Shown one piece after another: positions 11,220-22,714 of a DNA stretch of 64,000 bases (positions within the stretch are counted from its first letter, which is position 1; every line of letters starts with the position of its first letter). Origin of the DNA: Thysanoteuthis rhombus. Its lineage: Eukaryota; Mollusca; Cephalopoda; Oegopsida; Thysanoteuthidae. Both the position numbers and the translations under genes were made by a program. Under the pieces are notes generated by a model that saw only the letters and a program-made list of their open reading frames with translations, was not told where the DNA came from and ran no database searches. The DNA is taken from contig OY735206.1 in the NCBI GenBank assembly GCA_963457665.1, positions 55,877,984 through 55,941,983 on the forward strand. Reading direction: 5' to 3'.

Positions 11220-12290
11220 CTGTGTTATAATTTCTTCCCCAATTCGCCCTCCCCTTCCCTTCCTTTCCCTTCCCCTCTTTCATTACCTTTTTCACTCTTC
11301 AATTTTTGATTGATTCATTCCATTTCTCAAATAGTTCTTTGTGGAAGAATATCTGCATCCTTATCTTGGGAATAGTTCTTGTTTCTTGTCTCATCGAGAT
11401 CTTTCTTGCTCTCATTCTTTCTACTTTTCTTCCGTTCATCTCTTCCTGCTATTGCTCAAGAATTTAATTCTTCCAATAATTGTTCATGTTCAGTTCTATA
11501 TCATTCTATGATAAAAGATCACCTTCTTTTGATCAACTAATCATATTCAATTTTTCTTTGTCTTTCATTTTATCTTCCTATAATCATCTTGCTCATAACG
11601 TGCATCCAATTATCAATGCACCTGTGTACACATACGCATATAAATAGGATAAACAATTGAGGGATATGGGGCTGCTCCAGGAATCGAACCTGCAACCAAT
11701 TCGGTAACCGTATCATCGTGGTACTGCTCTAAACATTGAGATACCGGTCTCTTGGTTAAAAGATACATTTACACACGAGTGATTTCAGTTCTGATTTTTC
11801 TTTTCTTGTCATTTTCTGCTATAACTACCTATGCTCTTTCAGGTTTTCTTCGCAACTCATTCTCAGATTATTTTTTTTGTTTCTCATTCCTTAATTCTTT
11901 CTATCCGTTTTATTCAATTTCCACCTTTCTTACGAGTATCTTCTTCCTTTTCCCCCTCGTTCCTGTCATTTTTCTATCTATTTCTTTAGTTAGTCCTTTC
12001 ATTCAAAATCTATCAGTCATTTTTCTTTCAGCTTTTTAGAATTTGTCTGACTCTCTTCTTTATCCATGATTTGTGTTTTTTTTCTTTGTCTTTGAACGTT
12101 TTTATCTTCTTGTTACTTCAGTCTTTTTCTCCATTCTTTCTCCTTTAAACTCCCAGTCACCTGAACTGACTCCTAATTTTCGATACCTCTCTCCTACATT
12201 CACGTTCCAATACCAATTAAGAGTAATTTTTTTCCAATCATTGTTCTTTCATTTAAGTTCTCTATTTTACTTGGACTTTTGATCCCAGGT
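11220..12290 (+). repeat. Long degenerate pyrimidine-rich region
   Basis: Over about 1 kb the plus strand is dominated by T and C in irregular runs, broken by the SINE-like piece at 11668-11758. It yields only Phe/Ser/Leu-rich frames. Similar strand-biased tracts occur at 4740-5200 and 26080-26350, and in purine form at 19440-19910. Confidence 0.7.
11668..11758 (-). repeat. tRNA-derived SINE fragment
   Basis: On the minus strand, an A-box-like TATCTCAATGTTTAGAGC precedes a very good B box (GGTTCGATTCC), separated by about 40 bp. The 3' side forms a four-pair T-arm-like stem (CAGG/CCTG). The expected acceptor stem is absent, so a SINE head is more likely than a tRNA gene. Confidence 0.6.
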
Positions 12291-12294
12291 TCCA

Positions 12295-13750
12295 TCAATC
12301 ATTAATTCAACTAAAATGGGATGAATTTCTTTATAACACTGAGCATTCATGTGTCAATGTGAATCTTGTTGTGCATCGTGTAAGTGCAGTTAGCCTGCGT
12401 ATATCTGTGGAACATTTCTAACTGTTATTTACGAGCGACATAAATCATACTAACAATCTTTAAAATCCCTTCAGTTTTATGTAATAATAACTATTGTACG
12501 TCTCTAAAAACACGTTTATCATTATTAATCATCACTGATATGGACTGTCAACGACTTCTATTCATTCATATCGTTGTTATTCTTGTTTGGTGTCATTACA
12601 ATGCATTTTCCTACCACCCCATACGTTTGAGAACTCTTCAGAAATCAAGAGGCAACAAATACTCCTCAATACTCAAGCACTTTTGACTATTGTTGCTCTA
12701 GTCTGAACAGCTTTCAACAGAACGACCCTCAATGTTAATCGTTTGCAAGACAAGAAAACGACCAACACCTGATAGCTTTTTATCAAGTATATTCGTGTCA
12801 TCAAACTTGTTATGCCTCAAAATAAGCAAAAACTTCTACTGCAAATTGAGAATATTGATAAGTGTGTGTGATATTTGAATCGTAGAACTTTGTTGTTAGG
12901 AAGATTGATGCGTACAAAATCTTACTTTTATCAATTTACTAGTAATCCAAGTATTTACATAAGGAGATTATGATCTTTTATTCTGAATAATCACAACTAC
13001 GATACTTGTTTTGACATGGTGAGTGACTTTTGGTGAAACATTTAATTTTTTTTCCTAAAAAAACTGCATTTTGATATTAATTTTCATCGGTTTTGAGCGC
13101 TTCCTATCGAAATATTTGATGCTTGCGTATTTTCCTGGATGTATATGCACCGCAGTTATTCGTTGGCATGTCATTGCATAACGTTGATAATCACTTCATA
13201 TGTTATCCATTGCACAGAACGGTACTGTGTCAAGTTTCAGGTTTTATGGATTAGTGGTTATCAAGGAATCTAATACAAATTATCAATTGAAAATTTACAG
13301 ATTATAGATATTTGTTTATAGTTTATATAAATTCACTAAACTCTTTCGAATGATCTAATTTTAGATATTGACATCAACGAGGAGAAATAACCGGAACCAT
13401 TCAAAGCCGTAGTTTGGTATTTGTACAAAAGATAAACAATCATTCCACATGGGAATAATGGCAAGGAGCTCAACGGACTAAAAAGTCTGGTTTCTTTCAA
13501 ACTTGCACCTTTGGAACGGGTACTGCCCTAGTTTCAACAAATGATTCTTTGTTTCTGTCTGCTGGCATGCATGTGTCGTTTCCGTTGGAATTCAGAAAGG
13601 AAATAGATAATGAAAAATACATGATGCTTTTCTTTCTCATGTCTTTATCTCTATTTTGTACCATTACTTTCAATGAAAGGAGAACAAGAGAGCAAGCATT
13701 TTCCTTGTCTTGTATTAGAAACCACCAATGAAAAATGTCAACATACATTT
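12295..13750. other. AT-rich stretch, nothing recognised
   Basis: Short chance open frames only. A weak family-F-like block may lie at about 13200-13290, but I do not call it. Confidence 0.45.
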
Positions 13751-13754
13751 CTCT

Positions 13755-13855
13755 GGTCTTTAAGTTGGTCAGTCTGGCTGACTGGCCGGCTAGCTATGTA
13801 TATATGCATGCTGTGCGAGCAGGCCGCTCCGATCGAGCTACACGGCTAATTCTTA
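13755..13855 (+). repeat. Dispersed repeat family C, copy 2
   Basis: It shares GCTGACTGGC, GGCTAGCTATGTATATATGC-type and CAGGCCGCTC blocks with 4590-4735. It directly abuts the truncated 3' side of RTE copy 3. Confidence 0.5.
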
Positions 13856-13867
13856 TTCTACCATTAT

Positions 13868-14365
13868 TATGAAACTGCCAGCCCATTGCCATTTGAGTTT
13901 TCGAATGGATTCTATGATATACCTAATTCCTGACTTCTCCTGGATGTATTTTACTGTCTTGTGGTATCTCCATGTGAGGTTGAGCATAATTCTCTCATGT
14001 GCACGTTGCATGCTTCTCAGTCTGCGGGTCTGTCTCTTGGTTAGGTTCTATATTTCAACTCCATTAGTGACTATTGAGAGGATGCATTGGTTGTATACCC
14101 TTCTTTTTCGGATTATTGGGATCTTTTTGTTTTTGATGGTTGAGCCTGCTCTGCCAAAGGCTTATCATCTTAGGGCGATTCTACGTTTGATTCCTCCTTC
14201 TTTTGAGGGTCTCATGGAGACTCGTTGTCTTAGGTAGATGTATAAGTCCACTTTCCTCAGTTTTGTGTCCTCAATTTTGATCTTAGTGTTTTTTCTAATT
14301 TCTGACGTGGTTGTTTTGCATGATCTTTGTCTAGCTGAAGCTCACCTGCAGGCCGACATTACCTA
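13868..14365 (-). mobile_element. RTE-clade LINE copy 3, truncated at both ends
   Basis: Minus-strand translation in pieces gives the zone from after the RT palm (FS.TKIMQNNHV and NTKIKIEDTKLRKV blocks) through the NQCI...GAETW zone to the KLKW zone. The last part of the ORF and the trinucleotide tail are missing, so the 3' end was lost after insertion. Several frameshifts are present. Confidence 0.85.
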
Positions 14366-14599
14366 CACGACCTCCAGCCAATGCTGGATTAACTAAATGA
14401 CTGTTTTAGTGTTCAACAAAAATAGCAGTAGTAAATTACTCGTCGATCATCCTATGTTCCACCAATCATTTTTAATTGATCACCCCCAACGCAGAATGCC
14501 ACTCAAAGACTTTGATCATGTGACAGTTTCTTCTGAGTGTAATTACCAGGGATATTTCTGTTTTATTCCACTCGGTTCTGTTTAGAGATCCATTATTCT

Positions 14600-15660
14600 C
14601 TCTTTAATAAAACAAACTGCCTCCCTCCTGATTATCATTCTTCATCATTATTGTCGTTGCTGTTGACGTCATTAAGGTAAACATTGTTTTTTATGAGAAC
14701 TGAAAATATCTTTATCATTTTGCTGACATTTTTCTATGAATTGCATTCCCCTAATGCATAGACAGGAAACCGAGACGTTTTATAAAATAATTTCCCGTTG
14801 CATCATGTATCATCAACAGCCTCAAGCCTGCAACGTTGGAAAGAAAGAAGAGACGAATGAATATTTGATGTTAAAAACGAAATATGGACACAAAATCATT
14901 ACAGTTTTATACAAAAAATTAAAATATTTTTCAGGGGAGATTTTCAACGTTCGTATACGTTATTTTGTGCTTTTTGTATTCTGCAACATTTACAATGCTA
15001 GGAAACACATTTCCTCTGTGTTTTGTAGAATTACTGCAAGCCTGCATTCAATAAAGCTACTAAATTGCATGGCACAAAGGTATGTGTTTATCTCTCATTA
15101 CAGGTCTATTATGCATGTTCGTGTTCCAAGACGCCATCTTGAAGAAATCGTTACACTCCAACTAGAACACACGAATATCTACATACGTATACGCACGTAC
15201 ATACGCAGACATACGCACACATACACCCCCCCACACATTATATCTCTATGTATCTTCAATATAAATTAACGTATACCTACACCTATGAAGAAGTCACGCT
15301 CTCACACGTATACCTGAACATGGACAGACATACATACTCAATACACACATACACTCATATCAATCCTGGTACACACATACGCACGCACATAAACACACAC
15401 ACACATTCACGCACTTGAGTGTGAGCACACAAATACACATGCACATAGACATAAACATGGGGAGGGAGAAAGGTAACATTTTAATCAGAAAATATTTCTG
15501 GCTTCAGATAATTATTTCATCATTTTTGCTGACAAAACTGAAAGATAATAATTTGACAAATATTTTGCGACTAAAATCTTTGACTCAATGTATCTCCCAA
15601 CGTCAAACTCAAATGAAATCAGGAAAATAAAACGTTAACTTCTCTATCACGTTTATTAGT
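14600..15660. other. AT-rich stretch with CA-rich run, no supported gene
   Basis: A 177-codon plus-strand frame (14736-15269) is the longest non-repeat frame around, but its C-terminal third runs into an imperfect CA/CG-rich tract (about 15180-15420). It resembles no family I know. I treat it as chance. Confidence 0.4.
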
Positions 15661-15689
15661 TGAAAATACTCGCCCTTCAGGCAGTTATC

Positions 15690-15805
15690 TACAGATGTAT
15701 GAACCCTAACGTTGAAAAATATTGAGCAGACGTTTGTGAAATATGGCGCCTACGGTCTTACAATATAAAAGTTGCAGTCCTGAAACCTTAAGTTGAGAAA
15801 TGATG
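15690..15805 (+). repeat. Dispersed repeat family D, copy 1
   Basis: The block containing GCCTACGGTCTTA, an AATATA.AA spacer and TTGAG.AATGAT is shared in order with 56560-56670. Class unknown. Confidence 0.5.
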
Positions 15806-15989
15806 AACTATTGACACCAGATAAATTACGAGTTGAATCTATAATTTAACTTTTTGTCTGCTAATTCTTTAATCAAGTATATCTAATATTTGAACAAAAA
15901 ATAATTGATTATATATACTTTATTCATATATGATTCGTAGTTGAAATAGATACAGTGGATTTTGATAAGTATCTTTTCTTGCTTACAAC

Positions 15990-16265
15990 AGAAATCAGAG
16001 ATAACATGGAAACCATGAGGGAAATCAAATGGAACTGGCAGGACATGTTGCAAAAATATCTGATAACTGGTTGACATCACAACTCACAACATGGAGCCTC
16101 AGAGATCGTATGAGAAATTGTGGCCGACAGAAAGTAAGATGGCGTGACGAGTTGGACAAATTCAGGAAGTACTGGCACCGCAATGTCAATGGTATAGAAA
16201 TTTGGCGAATCTTGGCGAAGTTTTGTACCCAATAACAGACGCTTGCAATACTGTTGATGATAATT
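15990..16265 (+). mobile_element. RTE-clade LINE copy 4, short 3' fragment
   Basis: A single open frame (16029-16235) spells ELAGHVAKISDNWLTSQLTT..., then VRWRDELDKFRKYW and IWRILAKFCTQ, the canonical end of this family's ORF2 with its stop. The copy starts in the IKW block and ends with a very short GATGAT tail. Confidence 0.88.
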
Positions 16266-16299
16266 ATGAAGATATTTTGTTTTCAGCCTCGAAAAAACT

Positions 16300-16662
16300 T
16301 TTTTCATTTACCTAGCATGTATTATCATCCGAACATGAAAAAAATCATCCACTATTGAAATAAATCCAGTGAATGTAAAAAAAAAATATCGAAAGCTCAT
16401 AACCATTGTTCTGGAGAAAAATACAGTTGTCAGGGGAGAATCCACGCACTTAGTTTTTACATATAAGGATAGGGGGAACGCATAAAAAAAACCATTAATC
16501 ATTAAAAGGTTTAGTTTATTATTGAAAAACAGTAGAAAAATTAACCCCTTTCATATTGATGCCCAAATACATGTACAAATACTCTGGAATATTCAAAAAC
16601 CTGCATCAAGTAACTGAAATATTTGAATGCATAATGTATCTATATGTATTTCATAGAAAATT
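16300..16662 (+). repeat. Dispersed repeat family E, copy 1
   Basis: It aligns over most of its length with 58500-58935: ACC.TTGTT.T.G...AAA..AGTTGTCAGG, then CCCTT..TATTGAT, then CTCTG.A.A.T and TGCATAATGTATC-type blocks in the same order. It fills the space between two RTE copies that point toward each other. Class unknown. Confidence 0.55.
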
Positions 16663-16663
16663 T

Positions 16664-17305
16664 ATCATCAGCCTCATCATCAGCAGCAGTCTCTCATGTC
16701 ATCATTTGACATACACCCCTGAGATTCACCAAACCTTTCCATCATTGAGGCCACGGAGCCAATACTTCCTGGTCGTGTCTACCTGTCACGCCATCACATT
16801 TTCTCACACGATCTCTTGAGATCCACGTTTTGAATAGTGATGTCCAGCAGTTGTCTGATGTTCGTGCAATACGACCGACCGATTGCCACTCAAGTTTTCC
16901 GATCGAATCTTCGAGATATTTCACTCCTATTTTTTTTAAAATATAATTTAGTGCCTTGTGATATCTCCATATGATATTGAGCATGATTCTCTTCTGCATA
17001 TATGCTTTTGTTTTTAGTTTGATCGGCCAATCTTCTGGTTAGGTGCCATGTTTCAGCACCCTAGGTAACTCTCCGGAGGATTTATTGGTTGTATACCAAT
17101 CTTTTTGGACTAATGATATTTCTTTGTTCTTGCACTACCGTCAGCTCAGCTGCATAAGTCCGAAGTATTCTTGATTTGAGGATTTAATGTAGATTTGTTG
17201 TCCCAAGTTTAGCTCTACTTTTTTGATTCTGGTGGGTGTGTTTTAGCCCTCAACATGTTTGTTGTACATCCTGTTTTTCTCTCCCTGAAGTTCAAGCGAA
17301 GAGCA
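16664..17305 (-). mobile_element. RTE-clade LINE copy 5
   Basis: The 3' end lies on the left with a short degenerate CATCATC tail. The minus strand then carries the full set of tail blocks up to a TKVMYNKHV-like zone (seen here as the CTTNMLRAKTHPPESK frame) near 17250-17305. It is strongly diverged, with multiple frame changes. Confidence 0.85.
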
Positions 17306-17309
17306 ACTT

Positions 17310-18930
17310 TTTTTGTTTTTGATCCAAGCTCCGTTTTCTGATGGTGAGGGGAGTCTATAATAAGCTGAGTTTTTTTTTTCTGGAAGAAGATTCAAGATTG
17401 TGAAGCACTAAGGATTCATTTGTTGTTATTGCGATCCATATTTGCCGACTTGAATTTAAGCTCACAAAATACATTTTTAGGAGGTTACTAGTCTCAGGTG
17501 TTGTTGCTGTCGACATTCAATCTCTTGTGGTTTTATTTTCATCCTTTACCAGAATGTGGATCGAACTTATTACGCTAGTTTGATACGAGCTTGATGATCA
17601 TCGCACTGCAGGAAGCTTAACATAATCTGGTTCAAGGTCACACGAAGGGGCACAAAACGACGATTTATCTCACTATACCAGGAAAAACCTGAAAGACTAT
17701 CTGGCTTACAATTGTCTCCGGACAGGCGCCTATAGATATTTACTAAGCTTATATTCGTTCGACTTAAATTCCCGAACGTACAGCGATTGTTATGGATTAA
17801 AATAACCAGCAATGGCTTAACAGCTCTGTGTGTAAAATATCATCGGACAGCAGACCGACGTTGTCTAATATCACAGTCATTTTCTTTATATATTTCATAA
17901 TACTTTATTTATTCACCGTGTTAGAAAGTCTCATCCTTTGTCAGATTAAACATGACTGGTAGTGTTTTATAAGCATAAGAAAGAATTGTATTTTTTCAGT
18001 GTAGTCAGGAATCATTACATGCCCAACGAATTCGTTATAGAGTAATAAGACTAGGCGTTGACATCTCCATTATTTCATATCAAAAGATTCGTAGTAACTT
18101 CCTAATTCATTTGAATACAATAGCGTTGCAGGGTGCGTAACTGTCACCACCACCACTATCAACAACAACAACAAAAACAACAAAACGGAATCTGCACGCC
18201 GAGTTTGAATTTTGGTTGAGACTACTTTTGTTAACTTTCCACTAATGCCGTTCAGAAAATATGAATCTGCATTCCCAAGTTCTATTACATCGCCGAATTC
18301 ATTAACAAAATATCATTGGCATCTCACGATGGTAGACGGAGTAAGCAACTGAACAAACCGAATTCCAGTTGGTAACTGACTTTGTCCCTGACCATAGTAA
18401 AAGGTTTCACATCTTTGGTCATTAGACGCCAATCAGTCATACTATCTTTGTTTTCATTTCCTTGTATTTTCAAAGAGCGTCTATCCAGCTTGGAATTTCA
18501 GTCCCCCTGTTCACAACTGCTCATTTTGTACAAACTCAAAAATACTTGATAAACGATAATTGACTCCAAATCTCAGTTTATTTATTGGTAATGACTAACG
18601 TTTTCCCCTCGGATGTCTGCACAAGATCAAAGAAACGAAACAAAGCGACAAAACCCAAGGCAAATGAATACGATAATACGAGTAATAAAAATAGTAAATT
18701 TGGTTGATGGACTGAATTTTGTGGTTTGATTGCTAGGTTGCAAAGTATCAGAACTAAACTGTCAAAAGAAAAGAGAAATTCCTTCATAAAGTAAACCTCA
18801 GTTGCTGTGCAATATGAAATTATTAAGATTAGCTCAGTGCATTCCAAATGGTGCTCTTTACTATTAACTGTAGACTTATGATCCAAGTAGTCGCGATGAA
18901 AAAGGAAATACGGCTGACGTATTATCATTA
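17310..18930. other. AT-rich stretch, nothing recognised
   Basis: Only short chance frames on both strands and a short CAA-rich run at about 18160-18185. Confidence 0.45.
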
Positions 18931-18944
18931 TCAACATCTTCTTT

Positions 18945-19360
18945 TTAGTGTCTGTCATTGGACATAATACTTCGCCAGGATTCGCCAAACCTCTCTATCA
19001 TGAGTGTTGTGAAGTCAATACTTTCTGAACTCGTCTTGCTCGTTTTTTATTTTGCCAGCTATAGTTTGCGTATGATATCTGGGAATCCAATCGTGATGTC
19101 CAGTGATTATATGACATTCTTACGTAGCTGGTCCGTTGCCATTTGAGTTTTCTAATGGATCAAATGGTATCCCCAAGGCCTCATTTTTTCTCTCTAATAT
19201 ACTGTGCTATCTTGTGATCTCTCTATGCAGCATTATTTTGTCACATACACATTGCATGGTTCTCAGTTTTGGGTTAATCTTTTGGTGAGGTTTCATGTTT
19301 CAGCTTCGTGGGTTACTATTGGGAGGATGCAATGGTTGTAGGCCTTTTCTCTCAAGACTA
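18945..19360 (-). mobile_element. RTE-clade LINE copy 6
   Basis: The left end contains the family's 3' terminal block (CATTGGACATAAT...CGCCAGGATTCGCCAAAC on the plus strand, the reverse of the ILGKV end). Upstream ORF2 blocks follow up to the TYGAETW zone. A short internal deletion removes part of the RWRDEL-RRQ segment, and there is no expanded trinucleotide tail. Confidence 0.82.
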
Positions 19361-19439
19361 AAGCCTTTTTTCTATGGGATTTATATTCAAATTTAATTTT
19401 TCATAACGGGAATTGCATTAGATATCATTTAGTCTTCTA

Positions 19440-19910
19440 ATTGAGATGGAGAAAAACTCAAAGATATTGGACTGCCTATTTTGGTTCTGTAATTCATCTG
19501 CCTATGAATAAAAAGAATTAAAAAATCAGTGAGAACAGATGGAGAAAAGGAGGAATAGAACAAAAAGAAGAAAAAAGGGAAAAAAACGAATATGAAGAAA
19601 AAAATGGAAGATACAAATGTCAAATCGAGGTTTTTTTTTCAGACTTCAGACAAAAAAAAAAAAGAAGGTGGACAGAGATAGGAAGAATGAAGGGAGGTAT
19701 ATGAATGAAAGAATGAATTAATATACACGGAAAAAGATTGAATGAGAATGAGAAAAAAAAGGAGTCATAGTGAAAAAAAAGAAAGAAATATATAAGGGGA
19801 GAAAGACAGAAAGGAAAGGAATCATAGAGTGAGAAAATCAAGCGATGGAAGATAGAGAGAAGGAGAGACAGAGAGAGAGACAGAGACGGAGAGGATTTAA
19901 ATTCTGAAAA
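19440..19910 (+). repeat. Purine-rich tract
   Basis: The plus strand is almost all A and G in irregular runs, ending in a GAGAGACAGAGAGAG-type run. It is the complement in kind of the pyrimidine tracts at 4740-5200 and 11220-12290. The minus-strand Phe/Ser-rich frames here are not genes. Confidence 0.75.
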
Positions 19911-20437
19911 TAAAACTAACATTTGAAAAGAAGATCTGCAGCTAAAATGAGCAAAAGAACGGGGGGGTAATTGAGACGAAGGGCGGAGCAAATCAGTATT
20001 GATAGGCAGATGAACCTAAAAATACAGTCGTCTTGAGCAGTCAAAATAAAGAATGAAATATCATTTAAACGGCAGAGAATCGTTTTTCCAAAGAGTCTAA
20101 ACATATCATTCAGTGGAACAAGTAAAAGAAAAAGCAAAAATAGAGAGTATGTATTTTTTAAAGAAAGAAGCAAAGTGCAGGGGGTAAGGAAAGCACAGCT
20201 GAAATTTGGCAAAACAGATGAAATTACGTAAGGCGAAGGAGAATTCCAAGAACCATGCCTACAAGCAGTCATTTCACACAAAATGGAATAAAGACTAACG
20301 GGAAAAGATCAACTCCAAAGGGAAATGATACAAACAAGATTACGAAAAGATGAAGGCTTGATTTACCACGAGGTAGTTGAGGAAGATATACGTACCAACA
20401 AACGATACTGATAACCTGACGTGCTTATGTGGTAAGC

Positions 20438-20439
<2 letters not shown>

Positions 20440-20502
<63 letters not shown>
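20440..20502. repeat. (GA)n microsatellite
   Basis: About 62 bp of perfect GA. Confidence 0.97.
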
Positions 20503-20504
<2 letters not shown>

Positions 20505-20506
<2 letters not shown>

Positions 20507-22634
20507 TCTTCAAGATTTAGATAGGGAGAATTTCGTGAAGAGTCCTGAAAAAAGTCATAGGAGCCTTTCTATATTACATCAATGTATTACAGATAATAAC
20601 AGTAGTAGCTGAGCTTTGTCTACATAGGATATCTAGTAAGAAATCTGTGCGTACTCGTTCTCTTCCATTTGGATGCATTATATCTTGTTTGTGCGTGTAA
20701 CTCCTTTCAAGCTCGGAGAATTGAACGAAAATTGCGCATACTAATTGAATAACTATTTCTGCAACTTTAAAAATGATTCAATTGGCTTTGAATTATCTTG
20801 ACCATATCATTGCGTTCAATGTCTGCTAAACAATTGGAGGCATCATTGCTTTGAAGAACGAATAATGTCTTTGATAATAGGAACCAGCCAGTATTTATGC
20901 ATGTTAATTGACGGACTCGAGTGAAAATCCATTATCAGTAGGAAAAAGAAATTAGGGTGATGATAGTATTTCTTTCAAATTACTTATTTTTATCATTAGA
21001 TGGAATGTTGTAACCGAAAACTTGATCAATTATGTTTTACGTTTATTCTAATTTTTAATTCGACTTGTCAAAGTTGAGATGAAAAGTTGAGGTGGAAAAT
21101 ACTACAAATTAACAAATTATTGGGTAATCGGAGAACTTTGCAAATGATTCCCATTTCGAATTGTAGAGTCTTTTTTTCTGTTTTGCTAATTTTCTAGATT
21201 GAAAGAAGTGTTTTGCTGATTTTTCTCGATTGACTTTGCTATCTGAAAAAAATATCTGTATATTTGAGTATTTGTTTGTTTTTATACATGTATAAATTTT
21301 GGGGGTGGGATCTATTACTTTTATTCCGGGTACAAAATTCCTGAAGCATATTTTGCACGTTCGGGAAATGCAAGTAACATTAATAAAATGGCTGCAGGTT
21401 ATCTGGCATCTTTGAAAAAAAATCTTTAGAATAATTGTAAGGAAGCTGAAAGATATATGTTTAACTGGGTAAAATAAAAGTCTACTAGACGTAATATTTT
21501 GGTAGTGCATAGTGTTAAACGTACCTATAAACACTGATCCGGCTTACAATTACAACCTGTTATAAAACGAGTTTGAAATTCTTTTCTGAATGCATTCTAA
21601 CAGAGGGAAATTAAAGTAGAAAGATTAGAACTTGAAAAAATATTGTATTACAAGTCTTTTCAATAAAACTTTTCAATTAATTTAACTTTATGTCTAATTT
21701 TGAAAGAAAAAAAAATTCATACTGTTTTACAGTTATTTCTACAAAATGATTGAATGTGCTTAACGTATTAGTAATACAGTTTTTCGCAAAGTTTTTATTC
21801 CAAGTTGCGCAGTGTTGAAATAGCAACTGATCTCAAACAAATCCTCTGGAATAAGGTGAGCATTCTTCTCAACCAAAATTTACTAGTGCAACCTTATTTT
21901 AGCAAGAAACAATGAACACTGGTTACGTCATGTATCAATCTTATGTTTCTCATGTAATTTTTAACATTAGGATAATGGAACAATTATCTGCATGTTTTAG
22001 ACAAGCTATCCTATTTCTCTAATTTTATGAAATAATTTTCTAGTTATCAGAGTATTCTTCCTGTCTTTTATATCAACTTACAAAATCGTTCAATTACATT
22101 GTGTTTACTGTAAGGAAAAACCATCTTGTTTTGATTCGTTCGGTCTATGTCCAACAAATGACCTTAAAAGGCTGCTGCTGTTGATGATGAGGATGACTTG
22201 CTCCCATAATGTTCCTCATTGTTACACTTCGCTAGTCAAAAAATAAAATTGCTCACTATAACATTGCGCAGTAACAATTTGTCCAGTTTCCAGCAATTCA
22301 TAATGAAGTATTGATTTCACTAAACACGGAGAGGAATATTTTCTTGTTTAACTGTACTCCAAGTATAGATTTGTCCTGATTTTTCTACCGTAAAAACAAC
22401 AACAACAACCTTCACCTAATTTTTAGAATAGACTCTGTTGGGTGTGCCATGTTGAATCAAACCGATGTATACAATCAATATTTCCCTACCGTAATTAGAA
22501 ATCAAGACCATCTGATTTGAAAGTGGGCCCCTTTACAAACTGAGCCAAACTGACTAATCATTCAAATGTCCGATAATTGTATGTAAAAAATACACTGCAG
22601 CTCATATCATTCTAATAAATGAATAAACTTACGG

Positions 22635-22635
<1 letters not shown>
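20505..22635. other. AT-rich stretch, no supported gene
   Basis: A 141-codon minus-strand frame (21109-21534) has no recognisable motif. A weak tRNA-like block is possible on the minus strand at about 22510-22560 (TTGGCTCAGTTTGT and CTTTCAAATC). Confidence 0.4.

Positions 22636-22636
<1 letters not shown>

Positions 22637-22713
<77 letters not shown>
22637..22713. repeat. (TA)n microsatellite
   Basis: About 75 bp of perfect TA. Confidence 0.97.

Positions 22714-22714
<1 letters not shown>

Noticed and set aside
11668-11758. Functional tRNA gene
   Set aside because: A and B boxes are good but the acceptor and anticodon stems cannot be formed; a SINE head fits better.
14736-15269. 177-codon open frame as a gene
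   Set aside because: It ends inside a CA-rich tract, has no recognisable domain and no splice or start context beyond an ATG; chance is more likely.
21109-21534. 141-codon minus-strand frame as a gene
   Set aside because: No family motif, and the surrounding sequence looks non-coding and AT-rich.
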